Positions 1 through 7,390 of a DNA stretch of 64,000 nt are shown in pieces (position 1 is the first letter of the stretch; each line of letters starts with the position of its first letter). The notes below the pieces were generated by a model. It saw only the letters and a list, made by a program, of their open reading frames with translations. It was not told the DNA's origin and did not search any database. The stretch spans positions 186,001 through 250,000 of the forward strand of contig CAJUDG010000003.1 of NCBI GenBank assembly GCA_910584745.1, given 5' to 3'. A program made the translations under genes and the position numbers. The stretch comes from an uncultured Eubacteriales bacterium (GTDB lineage: Bacteria; Bacillota; Clostridia; Oscillospirales; Acutalibacteraceae).

Positions 1-575
1 ACGCCGGCAGAAAGGGTCAGCCATCCAACCTTATGGCCCATGACCTCCACGATAAAGATACGGCCGTGGGAGGTTGCGGTGGAGTGCAGGCAGTCGATGA
101 CATTGGTGGCCACCTCAACAGCGCTGTGATAGCCGAAGGTCACATCCGTGCCCCAGACGTCGTTGTCGATGGTCTTGGGCAGGTGTATGACGTTGAGGCC
201 CTCCTCCCGAAGGAGGTTAGCGGTCTTCTGGGTGCCGTTTCCGCCCAGGATGACCAGGCAGTCCAGCTTCATCTTCTTATAGTGGGATTTCATGGCCGCA
301 ACCTTGTCGACACTGTTCTCATCGATGACCCGGATGGTCTTGAAGGGCTGGCGGGAGGTGCCCAGGATGGTGCCGCCCTCCGTCAGGATGCCGGAGAAGT
401 CCGAGGGCTCCATCAGCTTATACTCGCCGAAGATAAGGCCCTTATAGCCGTCCTTGATGCCGTATATCTCCACATTCTTGCCGAACTCCTCATAGAGCCC
501 CTTGGCAACGCCGCGTATAGCCGGGTTCAGTCCCTGGCAGTCGCCGCCGCTTGTCAAAATGCCTACTCGTTTCAT
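1..575 (-). CDS. pfkA: 6-phosphofructokinase, partial (C-terminus outside window)
   Basis: Catalyses phosphorylation of fructose 6-phosphate to fructose 1,6-bisphosphate in glycolysis (cytosol). The start at 575 gives MKRVGILTSGGDCQGLN, the classic N-terminal nucleotide-binding motif, and the frame continues through GGNGT, PKTIDND and FIVEVMGHKVGW before leaving the window. The residue matching E. coli Gly104 is Gly (GGNGT) and the one matching Gly124 is Lys (PKTIDND). In the family, G104 with K124 is typical of the mixed/group III ATP-using enzymes, while D104 with K124 marks PPi-dependent ones; ATP use is therefore inferred. Only 26 bases separate it from ppk1 upstream on the same strand, with an AGGAAGGA ribosome-binding site and no visible promoter, so it probably reads from the ppx-ppk1 transcript. 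About 190 residues are visible. Confidence 0.93.
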   Translation of the reverse strand, partial: MKRVGILTSGGDCQGLNPAIRGVAKGLYEEFGKNVEIYGIKDGYKGLIFGEYKLMEPSDFSGILTEGGTILGTSRQPFKTIRVIDENSVDKVAAMKSHYKKMKLDCLVILGGNGTQKTANLLREEGLNVIHLPKTIDNDVWGTDVTFGYHSAVEVATNVIDCLHSTATSHGRIFIVEVMGHKVGWLTLSAG

Positions 576-601
576 AGTAAATCATCCTTCCTGTTATAAT
601 T

Positions 602-2728
602 TTATCTTACATCCTCTGCCGAGTGTATGGGTATAAGCGGGCTGTCGTTTTCTACATGCTGCAGGGCCTTTAGCCGGTCCTGGGCCTGCTTATAGAAGGT
701 CAACTGGCTGCTAAAAGCCGCCCGGCCCCTGCGGTTCACGTGCTGATAGCTGGTGTCCGGCTGCATGACCCGGGCGTTGGTGTTGTCAGAAAGCAGGGTG
801 TCCAAAATTCCAAAGGCCCGCTCCTTCAGATCAGCGTCCTCGATAGGGAAGACAAGCTCCACACGGCGGTCCAGGTTCCTGGGCATCCAGTCGGCGCTGC
901 CCATATATATTTTCGGGTCGCCGCCGTTTTCAAAGCGGAATATGCGGCTATGCTCCAAAAGCTGGCCCACGATGCTGATTATCTGTATATTTTCGCTGAC
1001 CCCGGGCAGTCCGGGTATCAGGCAGCAGATGCCCCGCACCACCACCTTCACCGGCACACCGGCCAAACTGGCCTCATAGAGCATGGAGATTATCTCCGGG
1101 TCCACCAGGGAGTTCACCTTGGCCGTAATGCCGCAGGGCAGGCCCTTTTTCGCGTTCTCCGTCTCGATCTTGATGCGCCGCACGAAGAAGCTTCTGAGCC
1201 CGTGTGGGGCCACGGCGAAGTGCTGATACTCCGGCGGGCGGGAGTATCCGGTTATCACATTAAAGAGGGAGGAGGCATCCGCGCCATACTGGCTGTTGCA
1301 GGTAAAGAGCCCCACGTCCGTGTATATCTTGGCGGTGGAGTCGTTATAGTTGCCGGTGCCCAGGTGCAGGTAGCGGCGTATACCGTCCTCCTCCCGGCGC
1401 ACCACCAGGGCGATCTTGCAGTGGGTCTTCAAGCCGTGCAGGCCGTATATGACGTGGCACCCGGCCTTCTCCAGCTTCTGTGCCCAGTTGATGTTGTTCT
1501 CCTCGTCAAAGCGGGCCTTAAGCTCTACCAGCACTGTCACCTGCTTGCCGTTCTCTGCGGCGCGTATGAGGGCGGCGATGATGGGGGAGTTGCCGCTGAC
1601 ACGGTACAATGTCTGCTTGATGGCCAGCACATCCTCGTCCTCGGCGGCCTGCTCGATGAACTTCACCACGCAGTCGAAGCTCTCATAGGGGTGGTGCACC
1701 ATTCTGTCCTTGTCCCGTATGGCGGCGAAGATGTCGTCATACCCCCAGAAATCTGCCGGGGCCACCGGGGTTATGGGCTTAAAGCACATGTCCTCGCAGC
1801 CCTTTATTCCCGCGAACTTTGAGAAGAAGGTAAGGTCCAGGGGCCCCGCCAGCTGGTATATCTCGTTCTTCTTTATTTTAAGCTGGTCGATAAGGAAGCT
1901 GCGCAGGTCCTTATCGCATTTTTGCAGCAGCTCCAACCTGACGGGCCGTCCGCGCTTTCTGCGCTTGATGGACTTCTTCACCTCGCTCATGAAGTCCTCG
2001 GCCTCCTCGTCTATCTCCAGGTCCGAATCCCTGGTGACCCGGAAGGGGCAGGCGGCTTTAATGCTGTGCAGCTCGAATAGCTCGGGAAGGTTGTCGATAA
2101 TAATATCCTCTAAAAGGGTGAATGTCCTGCCTTCGGCCGAGGGCAGCTCCAGGAACCTGGGCAGTATCGCGGGTACTTGTACGATGGCGAACTGCTTATC
2201 CTTGTTTTTCTCCTTCTCCTTAATATCCTTGCTCTCAAGCCGCACGGCAATGTTCAGCGACTTGTTGGCAAGCTGGGGGAAGGGCCTGCTGCCGTCAACC
2301 GCCAGGGGCGTAAGCACAGGGAACAGGACGTTCTTAAAATACTTGTCAAGGTACTCCTTCTGTTTCGCTTCCATATCTTCCGTGGAGAGAAAGCGTATGC
2401 CGCTGCGCTCCAGGGCGGGCAGGATGGAACGGTGCAGGCAGGAATACTGTCGCTCCATGAAGTGATGGGTCTTCTCCTCCAGAGCTGCCAGCAGCTCCTG
2501 GGGCGAGAGGTCGAAGCTCTCCTTGGGCTTATACCCGGAGTTTACCTGGGCCTTGACCCCGGCCACACGAACCATAAAGAACTCGTCCAGGTTAGAGCCG
2601 GTTATGGCCAGAAAGCGCAGCCGCTCCATCAAAGGGTTATCCTTCTTGGTGGCCTCCTCCAGCACGCGGCCGTTAAAGTCCATCCAGCTCAGCTCCCGGT
2701 TATAGTAGGGCATCTTTTTTTCAGCCAT
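602..2728 (-). CDS. ppk1: Polyphosphate kinase 1
   Basis: Reversibly transfers the gamma-phosphate of ATP to inorganic polyphosphate. At 708 residues it has the normal family length. The N-terminal domain (PYYNRELSWMDFNGRVLEEA) is followed by the head domain and two phospholipase D-like C-terminal domains. The phosphohistidine motif HGLKTHCK is near residue 435, and the C-terminal GSADWMPRNLDRRVE motif is intact. A GTG at 2737 would give three more residues, but it lies inside the GAGGTG Shine-Dalgarno sequence that is correctly spaced for the ATG at 2728, so the ATG is chosen. The stop codon of ppx lies 10 bases upstream, which indicates translational coupling. Identification is firm. Confidence 0.95.
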   Translation of the reverse strand: MAEKKMPYYNRELSWMDFNGRVLEEATKKDNPLMERLRFLAITGSNLDEFFMVRVAGVKAQVNSGYKPKESFDLSPQELLAALEEKTHHFMERQYSCLHRSILPALERSGIRFLSTEDMEAKQKEYLDKYFKNVLFPVLTPLAVDGSRPFPQLANKSLNIAVRLESKDIKEKEKNKDKQFAIVQVPAILPRFLELPSAEGRTFTLLEDIIIDNLPELFELHSIKAACPFRVTRDSDLEIDEEAEDFMSEVKKSIKRRKRGRPVRLELLQKCDKDLRSFLIDQLKIKKNEIYQLAGPLDLTFFSKFAGIKGCEDMCFKPITPVAPADFWGYDDIFAAIRDKDRMVHHPYESFDCVVKFIEQAAEDEDVLAIKQTLYRVSGNSPIIAALIRAAENGKQVTVLVELKARFDEENNINWAQKLEKAGCHVIYGLHGLKTHCKIALVVRREEDGIRRYLHLGTGNYNDSTAKIYTDVGLFTCNSQYGADASSLFNVITGYSRPPEYQHFAVAPHGLRSFFVRRIKIETENAKKGLPCGITAKVNSLVDPEIISMLYEASLAGVPVKVVVRGICCLIPGLPGVSENIQIISIVGQLLEHSRIFRFENGGDPKIYMGSADWMPRNLDRRVELVFPIEDADLKERAFGILDTLLSDNTNARVMQPDTSYQHVNRRGRAAFSSQLTFYKQAQDRLKALQHVENDSPLIPIHSAEDVR

Positions 2729-2738
2729 GCCAAACACC

Positions 2739-4280
2739 TCATATCATATCAAATTTAACTGAAAGTTCGGGCGAGAGCCCAAATACATCCTTAAAGAACC
2801 TGGCGGCATACTCAAAATCCCACCGCTCCAAGAGCGTGTTAGCGGAGGATTGGGCCTTTATAAGCACGCGGTCATCCTCAAGGCTCATCTTCACATTTTT
2901 CAGCTTCTCAAGATGGGATTTGTCCATGGCATTGGCCAGTTGGAAAATTGCGGAGAGCTTTGAGACCACTATCTGCTCTCTGGTGGAGAGGGAGGTAAAG
3001 GCCGGGTCGTTAAGGTCGCTGGGGATGCTGCCCGCCACAAGGGCCACCTCCAGCACCTCCTCAGATGAGAGCCCGAAGATGTCCATGCCGCGGATAATGT
3101 CAAAGGTGCACCGGCTGTGCTGCCGGGCGCTGACGAAGCTGCCGCAGCTGTGCAGCGCGGCGGCAAGCTCAAGTATCAGCCGCTTGGGGGGCTCGAGGCC
3201 GTGGACCTTTTTAAGCTTGTCAAACAGCTTCACAGCGTACTCGCCCACAAGCCTGCTGTGGTTTATGTCGCAGTGGAAGGCTCCGGCCACCGTTTCAGCG
3301 CAGCCCAGGGCGTTCTCCCTGAGGAAGGCGGACCACTCGCTGTCGGCCTTGGGGCTCAGCATATAGCGTATCACCGCCTGGGTCAGGTCCACCGGGGGAG
3401 AGAGTATCTCCTGCACGTCCGGGGAGAAGCGTATCATGCCCCTATAGATGAACAGGGCAGTGTACAGCAGCGCGGCGCGGTCCTCTGTTATGCCATAGCG
3501 CAGAGCGATGCCCTCGGCGGTCATGGCCCGCACCGAGTCGTACAGGCCCTTAAGCTTCTGTACATCGATATGGAACACTGGGCCCACCTGTTTGCCGCCG
3601 CAGAGCTTTGCGATAAGCTTTATCTGCGTGCCGGTGAGCACCAGGCTGCGTATGGGGAAGCCGGACAGGTTCATCCGGCCCAGCACGGTGTCCATATACT
3701 CCTCCAGGATATAGTGGAAATCCTCGGCGCCCCGCCGCAGGCTGCCCATAACGTCGTGGAGCTTCAGCGCCCCGATGGGTATGTTCTGGAAGTAGACTAT
3801 CTTACCGCTCTCCAGCACCGCCAGGCCCACGCTTCCCGCGCCGATATAGGCCGCAAGGGTGCAGCCGTTCTTGACGGCGGGCTCGCCGGCAAGGCATTTT
3901 TTAAGCTCCGAGAAGATATATGCCTTCTCCTGGCTGCCGTCCAGCACGGACACGTCCAGGTTGTTGCGCACCTTTAGCTGGTCCACCACAAGAGAGCGGT
4001 TCTTTGCCTCCAAAAGAGCCGTGGCAGAGACCACCCGGGGCTTCTCCACCCCATAGGATAATAGAGCCTCTGAAAACTTATCCAGCGCGCCCGAGAGCTG
4101 TCTAAGGCTGTTAAAGCTGATGGTCCCAGTCTCGAACACGTCGTGGTCAAGGCTGACGGGGTATTTCAGATAGTCCAGGGTGTGGATCTCGCCCTTTGAG
4201 AGCTGGGCCACCCTCATGCTGATGTTGTTGGTGCTTATCTCAATGACCGCCGCGGTGCTGGCGGCGCCTTTTTTGTTCAA
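2739..4280 (-). CDS. ppx: Ppx/GppA-family exopolyphosphatase-like protein
   Basis: A 513-residue protein with an N-terminal ASKHA-fold Ppx/GppA domain (about residues 10-300) and a C-terminal HD-like helical region, the architecture of exopolyphosphatase/guanosine pentaphosphatase. It sits directly before ppk1, as is common. The family signatures are weakened: the usual N-terminal D-x-G-S-N-S reads IEISTNNIS, the GGGS phosphate loop reads YIGAGSVGLAV, and the EEA segment reads DGSQEKAYIF. The gene is therefore clearly a Ppx/GppA homologue by position and overall pattern, but catalytic activity is uncertain; it may have a regulatory role. The ATG at 4280 follows a GGAGGG ribosome-binding site and a promoter upstream. 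Confidence 0.8.
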   Translation of the reverse strand: MNKKGAASTAAVIEISTNNISMRVAQLSKGEIHTLDYLKYPVSLDHDVFETGTISFNSLRQLSGALDKFSEALLSYGVEKPRVVSATALLEAKNRSLVVDQLKVRNNLDVSVLDGSQEKAYIFSELKKCLAGEPAVKNGCTLAAYIGAGSVGLAVLESGKIVYFQNIPIGALKLHDVMGSLRRGAEDFHYILEEYMDTVLGRMNLSGFPIRSLVLTGTQIKLIAKLCGGKQVGPVFHIDVQKLKGLYDSVRAMTAEGIALRYGITEDRAALLYTALFIYRGMIRFSPDVQEILSPPVDLTQAVIRYMLSPKADSEWSAFLRENALGCAETVAGAFHCDINHSRLVGEYAVKLFDKLKKVHGLEPPKRLILELAAALHSCGSFVSARQHSRCTFDIIRGMDIFGLSSEEVLEVALVAGSIPSDLNDPAFTSLSTREQIVVSKLSAIFQLANAMDKSHLEKLKNVKMSLEDDRVLIKAQSSANTLLERWDFEYAARFFKDVFGLSPELSVKFDMI

Positions 4281-4297
4281 GAATATCCCTCCTAAAG

Positions 4298-4312
4298 CAA
4301 GACTATGTCTTG
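4298..4312. repeat. Short inverted repeat in ppx leader
   Basis: CAAGAC-TAT-GTCTTG is a perfect 6-bp inverted repeat with a 3-base spacer, immediately downstream of the ppx -10 box. It would form a small hairpin at the mRNA 5' end or could serve as an operator. No family can be named. Confidence 0.4.
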
Positions 4313-4341
4313 ATTATACCAAATCCTGCGGAAATATTCAA
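4313..4341 (-). promoter_or_regulatory. Sigma-A-type promoter of ppx-ppk1-pfkA
   Basis: On the minus strand TTGAAT, a 17-base spacer and TATAAT lie about 33 bases before the ppx start codon. Both boxes are near consensus. Confidence 0.65.
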
Positions 4342-4391
4342 ACCTATTTTTGGGATTTTTTATATTTTTTCATAGTCCGGGACCGACGCGC

Positions 4392-4421
4392 TTGACAGCA
4401 AAACCGGCCGCGTGATATAAT
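4392..4421 (+). promoter_or_regulatory. Sigma-A-type promoter of the GNAT gene
   Basis: TTGACA, an 18-base spacer and TATAAT, both perfect hexamers, end 32 bases before the GNAT start codon. The promoter is divergent from that of ppx. Confidence 0.75.
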
Positions 4422-4453
4422 CAGGGCCATAATCTCATATTGGAGGCATGAAT

Positions 4454-4912
4454 ATGGAGACCGAAAGGCTTTACATACGCAGGTACACCAAGGAGGACTT
4501 CCCCGGCTTCTGCGAGCTTATAAGGGACAAGATGGCCTCACCATACGCAAAATACGACTCCGCCTTTCCCACGGACGACAAGGGCCTGATGGAGGTTTTA
4601 AATTTCTTTGCTGGCTCGGACGAGTTCTGGGCACTTGAGGAAAAGTCGGAGCATAAGATCATCGGCTTTATCAGCCTGAATTACGTGGACGAAGCCTCTC
4701 GTAATCTCGGCTACTGCCTGCACACCCGTTGGCATGGGAAGGGGTACGCTTCAGAGGCGGCCAGGCGCATAATTAAATATGCCAGAGAGGAGTTGAAGCT
4801 TGAGAAGCTGGTGACGGGCACAGCCGAGGAGAATCTGCCGTCGGTAAGATTATTGGAGCGGCTGGGGTTTACCCGGCTGTGTGAGGGCAGCTTTGAGCTG
4901 TATTTTCGGTGA
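4454..4912 (+). CDS. GNAT-family N-acetyltransferase (RimJ/RimL-like)
   Basis: A 152-residue acetyl-CoA-dependent acetyltransferase. It begins METERLYIRRY, the usual ETERL opening of RimJ/RimL-like proteins, and carries the acetyl-CoA-binding segment W-H-G-K-G-Y-A-S-E-A near residue 95, then ENLPSVRLLERLGF, the standard C-terminal motif. The ATG at 4454 is preferred to the one at 4448, since GGAGG lies 7 bases from the former and only 1 base from the latter. The acceptor substrate (protein N-terminus, small amine or antibiotic) cannot be read from the sequence. It has its own promoter and appears monocistronic. Confidence 0.85.
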   Translation: METERLYIRRYTKEDFPGFCELIRDKMASPYAKYDSAFPTDDKGLMEVLNFFAGSDEFWALEEKSEHKIIGFISLNYVDEASRNLGYCLHTRWHGKGYASEAARRIIKYAREELKLEKLVTGTAEENLPSVRLLERLGFTRLCEGSFELYFR

Positions 4913-4936
4913 TCTAAAATTTTTTGCAAAAAACAC

Positions 4937-4965
4937 TTGATTTTTTCCCTGGAATAGGCTATAAT
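4937..4965 (+). promoter_or_regulatory. Promoter of tRNA-Ser
   Basis: TTGATT, a 17-base spacer and TATAAT end 17 bases before the mature tRNA 5' end. Confidence 0.7.
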
Positions 4966-4982
4966 AGTCGAGCCGGGGATAC

Positions 4983-5069
4983 GGAGAGGTATTCTAATTG
5001 GTAAGGAGCCACATTGGAAATGTGGTGTGCCGCAAGGCATTGTGCGTTCGAGTCGCATCCTCTCCGCCA
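4983..5069 (+). tRNA. tRNA-Ser (anticodon GGA)
   Basis: The acceptor arm GGAGAGG pairs with CCTCTCC, followed by discriminator G and an encoded CCA. The anticodon stem CCACA/TGTGG encloses loop TTGGAAA, giving anticodon GGA for UCC/UCU codons. A long variable arm and T-loop GTTCGAGTC are present, as expected for a class II serine tRNA. Confidence 0.95.
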
Positions 5070-5076
5070 ACTTAGA

Positions 5077-5115
5077 GAGCGTCGGAGCTTTTCCGGCGCT
5101 CTTAGTCTTTATTTT
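5077..5115 (+). terminator. Rho-independent terminator after tRNA-Ser
   Basis: GAGCGTCGGA and TCCGGCGCTC form a 10-bp stem with one G-U pair, followed by a T-rich tract. Confidence 0.75.
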
Positions 5116-5131
5116 GTAGGGAGGTATCGTC

Positions 5132-5413
5132 ATGATTTATGTCAGTCTGTTTCTCGGGTTTCTCGCGTGGGGCCTTGAGGCTGCGGCTATTTTTGTCAAG
5201 CGGCGGGGGACAAAGGCTTTATTGGTGGGGTCTGGATTTATTTCATGCTGTCTCTGCGCACTGAGCCCCCTTGTTGTGATACGAGCCGAAGTAAATCAAG
5301 GAGATTTTTCGGCCGTAGAGGATATAATTAATGGGCTGATATTCGGTGTCGTTATCATGATGGGTATCACCTTGATTTTGGCATTGATTGCCTTGAGAAG
5401 ACTTGGCCGGTAA
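5132..5413 (+). CDS. Small membrane protein of unknown function
   Basis: A 93-residue protein with three likely membrane segments: about residues 2-22 (IYVSLFLGFLAWGLEAAAIF), 31-50 (LVGSGFISCCLCALSPLVVI) and 66-90. The two last segments flank a short acidic loop. A GGGAGG ribosome-binding site precedes the ATG. It is 27 bases from the first NUDIX gene on the same strand and may be co-transcribed with it. I do not recognise a family and assign no function. Confidence 0.7.
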   Translation: MIYVSLFLGFLAWGLEAAAIFVKRRGTKALLVGSGFISCCLCALSPLVVIRAEVNQGDFSAVEDIINGLIFGVVIMMGITLILALIALRRLGR

Positions 5414-5440
5414 CACTTTAGAGTGAGGGAGCGAAGGGGT

Positions 5441-5899
5441 ATGGCTAAAGAGATAAAAGCCGAGCTTGTGACAATGTGCATGGTGTACGATGGGGACAGG
5501 GTGCTGGTGCAGGACCGCGTGGACCCTGGCTGGCCGGGGATCACCTTTCCCGGGGGCCATGTGGAGCCTGGGGAGGCCTTTACCGAGGCGGCGGTCCGGG
5601 AGGTCTATGAGGAGACGGGCCTTAATATAGTCCGCCCGAAGCTCTGCGGGGTGAAGGAGCGGCTTGACCGGGACGGCTCGAGGTACATTGTGTTTCTCTA
5701 TAAGTGCGGCGAGTTCTCCGGGGAGCTCCGCTCCTGCGACGAGGGGGAGAACCGATGGGTAGAGAGGACGGAGCTAAAGAATATGAAGCTGGCCGACACC
5801 ATGTATGAGCTGTTGCCGCTGTTCCTTGAGGACGGCTACAGCGAGTTCTTTTTAAGGCGCTGGGAAGATGGAGAGGTGCAGGAGCTGAGGCTGCTGTGA
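5441..5899 (+). CDS. NUDIX hydrolase, tandem paralogue 1
   Basis: A 152-residue MutT-like NUDIX hydrolase, expected to cleave a nucleoside diphosphate linked to another moiety. The complete NUDIX box G-x5-E-x7-RE-V-x-EE-x-GL is at about residues 37-59 (starting GHVEPGE). The ATG at 5441 is chosen over GTG 5423 because the protein then aligns end to end with the next three genes: each opens with AEL followed by MCM. It is the first of four tandem paralogues with gaps of 10-32 bases, all upstream of asnS. Its nearest relative in the array is paralogue 3 (both have RxDPxWxGITFPGGHVEP). Substrate is unknown; 8-oxo-dGTP or another damaged nucleotide is only a guess from MutT similarity. Confidence 0.88.
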   Translation: MAKEIKAELVTMCMVYDGDRVLVQDRVDPGWPGITFPGGHVEPGEAFTEAAVREVYEETGLNIVRPKLCGVKERLDRDGSRYIVFLYKCGEFSGELRSCDEGENRWVERTELKNMKLADTMYELLPLFLEDGYSEFFLRRWEDGEVQELRLL

Positions 5900-5920
5900 A
5901 CATAAGGGGATGGGTCATAG

Positions 5921-6382
5921 ATGTCCAGAGAGATAAAAGCCGAGCTTACAAATATGTGCATGATATACCGGGGCGATCAGGTGGTCGTACAGCGCCGCGC
6001 CCCGGAAAAGGGCTGGCCGGGGATCACTTTCCCGGGCGGGCATGTGGAGCCGAGGGAGAGCATAACACAGTCGGTCATCCGGGAGGTAAAAGAGGAGACA
6101 GGGCTTACAGTTGAGCACCCGATTCTGTGCGGGGTAAAGGATTGGATAGAGGACGATGGTTCGCGCTATATCGTCTTTCTATATAAGTGCAGTACATTTT
6201 CCGGGGAGCTTTCATCTTCGGAAGAGGGTGAGGTCTTCTGGGCGGATCGCGCTGATCTGCCCGGTATGAATCTGTCCAGCGGCATGGAGGAGACCTTTGA
6301 GGTCTTCTTCAACGACGATATCAGCGAGCTCTCATATTTCAGAGAGGACCAAGAGAACGACTGGCAGATAGTGCTGGAGTAA
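5921..6382 (+). CDS. NUDIX hydrolase, tandem paralogue 2
   Basis: A 153-residue NUDIX hydrolase opening MSREIKAELTNMCMIYRGD. The NUDIX box is complete (GHVEPRE, then REVKEETGL); the residue before the first Glu is Arg where the others have Gly, a position the consensus leaves free. The C-terminal half carries the shared EGEVFWAD...LPGMNLSSGMEETFEVFFND pattern in pieces common to all four copies. It resembles paralogue 4 most (ESIT-SVIRE, and K-D-W with DDGSRYI). It follows paralogue 1 by 21 bases. Confidence 0.88.
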   Translation: MSREIKAELTNMCMIYRGDQVVVQRRAPEKGWPGITFPGGHVEPRESITQSVIREVKEETGLTVEHPILCGVKDWIEDDGSRYIVFLYKCSTFSGELSSSEEGEVFWADRADLPGMNLSSGMEETFEVFFNDDISELSYFREDQENDWQIVLE

Positions 6383-6397
6383 ACTGGGGGGCGTGTT

Positions 6398-6874
6398 ATG
6401 ACTATACGGGTGGAGCTGACGAATATGTGCATGGTTATGGACGGCACAAAAATCCTTGTTCAAAACCGATTAGACCCAATTTGGCATGGTATTACGTTTC
6501 CAGGTGGTCATGTTGAACCGGGCGAATCTTTTGCCGAGGCGGTAATAAGAGAGGTTTACGAAGAGACGGGGCTTACAATTACTGAGCCTAAACTTTGTGG
6601 CGTTAAACAGTGGTTAAATCAAGACGGTTCGCGTGTTATTTCTTTTCTATATCTGGCAGATAGGTTTGCCGGGGAACTGAAATCGTCTGATGAAGGTGAA
6701 GTATTTTGGGCAGAGAAAAGTAATCTGACTAAAATGGATTTGGCAAGCGGTATGGAGGAAACCATAAAGGTTTTCTTTGATAATAATATTACTGAACTGT
6801 CATATTCACTTAGAGACCCCGCCAACGAAAGTCCGGATTGGCACTATGAAGACTGGAAATATACATTGAACTGA
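6398..6874 (+). CDS. NUDIX hydrolase, tandem paralogue 3 (AT-rich)
   Basis: A 158-residue NUDIX hydrolase with an intact box (GHVEPGE, then REVYEETGL). Its ATG follows a GGGGGGC ribosome-binding site. The nucleotide composition is visibly richer in A and T than the flanking genes and uses AT-ending codons freely (for example ctt, att, gaa and ttt), although the protein aligns closely with paralogue 1. It ends with a slightly longer C-terminal tail (DWHYEDWKYTLN). The odd codon use suggests a different recent history from its neighbours, possibly transfer from or gene conversion with a foreign copy. Confidence 0.88.
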   Translation: MTIRVELTNMCMVMDGTKILVQNRLDPIWHGITFPGGHVEPGESFAEAVIREVYEETGLTITEPKLCGVKQWLNQDGSRVISFLYLADRFAGELKSSDEGEVFWAEKSNLTKMDLASGMEETIKVFFDNNITELSYSLRDPANESPDWHYEDWKYTLN

Positions 6875-6905
6875 TAACTAAAACTTGAGTTGTAGGTGGA
6901 GTGCG

Positions 6906-7352
6906 ATGAACACATGGGCAGAGCTTACCAACATGTGCATGATAACAAACGGCGCCAAAGTCCTGGTACAAGACAGGCACGCAGATAACTGGCGCGGTAT
7001 TGCTTTCCCGGGTGGTCATGTTGAGCCAGGAGAGAGCATAACTGAGTCCGTGATTAGAGAAATCAGGGAGGAAACAGGGCTTACCATAGAAAGTCCAAGG
7101 CTCTGCGGCTTTAAGGACTGGATGAAGGACGACGGCTCCCGGTATATCATCTTCTACTATAGAGCAGACAAATTCTCCGGAGGGCTAAAAGCCTCAGAGG
7201 AAGGGGAGGTCTTTTGGGCAGAGCTCAGCGAGCTGCCCGGTATGAATCTGGCTGTTGACATGGAGCTGACCTTGAAGGTACTTCTCAATGAGAAGCTCAG
7301 CGAGTTTTACTATGAAAAGGTAGACGGCAGGGGAGAGAGGCATCTGCTGTAG
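6906..7352 (+). CDS. NUDIX hydrolase, tandem paralogue 4
   Basis: A 148-residue NUDIX hydrolase opening MNTWAELTNMCMI. The ATG at 6906 has AGGTGGA 5 bases upstream and matches the start of the other copies; an upstream in-frame start at 6885 lacks support. The box is complete (GHVEPGE, then REIREETGL). It is closest to paralogue 2. The asnS start codon follows after 38 bases without an obvious promoter or terminator, so asnS may be transcribed from the array. Confidence 0.88.
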   Translation: MNTWAELTNMCMITNGAKVLVQDRHADNWRGIAFPGGHVEPGESITESVIREIREETGLTIESPRLCGFKDWMKDDGSRYIIFYYRADKFSGGLKASEEGEVFWAELSELPGMNLAVDMELTLKVLLNEKLSEFYYEKVDGRGERHLL

Positions 7353-7390
7353 AAAATATCTAACAATACGAATTTTAAGGAGCAAACACT

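Noticed and set aside
740..1822. A 360-codon open frame antisense to ppk1
   Set aside because: Same GC-bias shadow effect; ppk1 has full family motifs on the other strand.
7353..7390. T-box leader before asnS
   Set aside because: The gap to the previous gene is only 38 bases and contains no T-box sequence or specifier stem.
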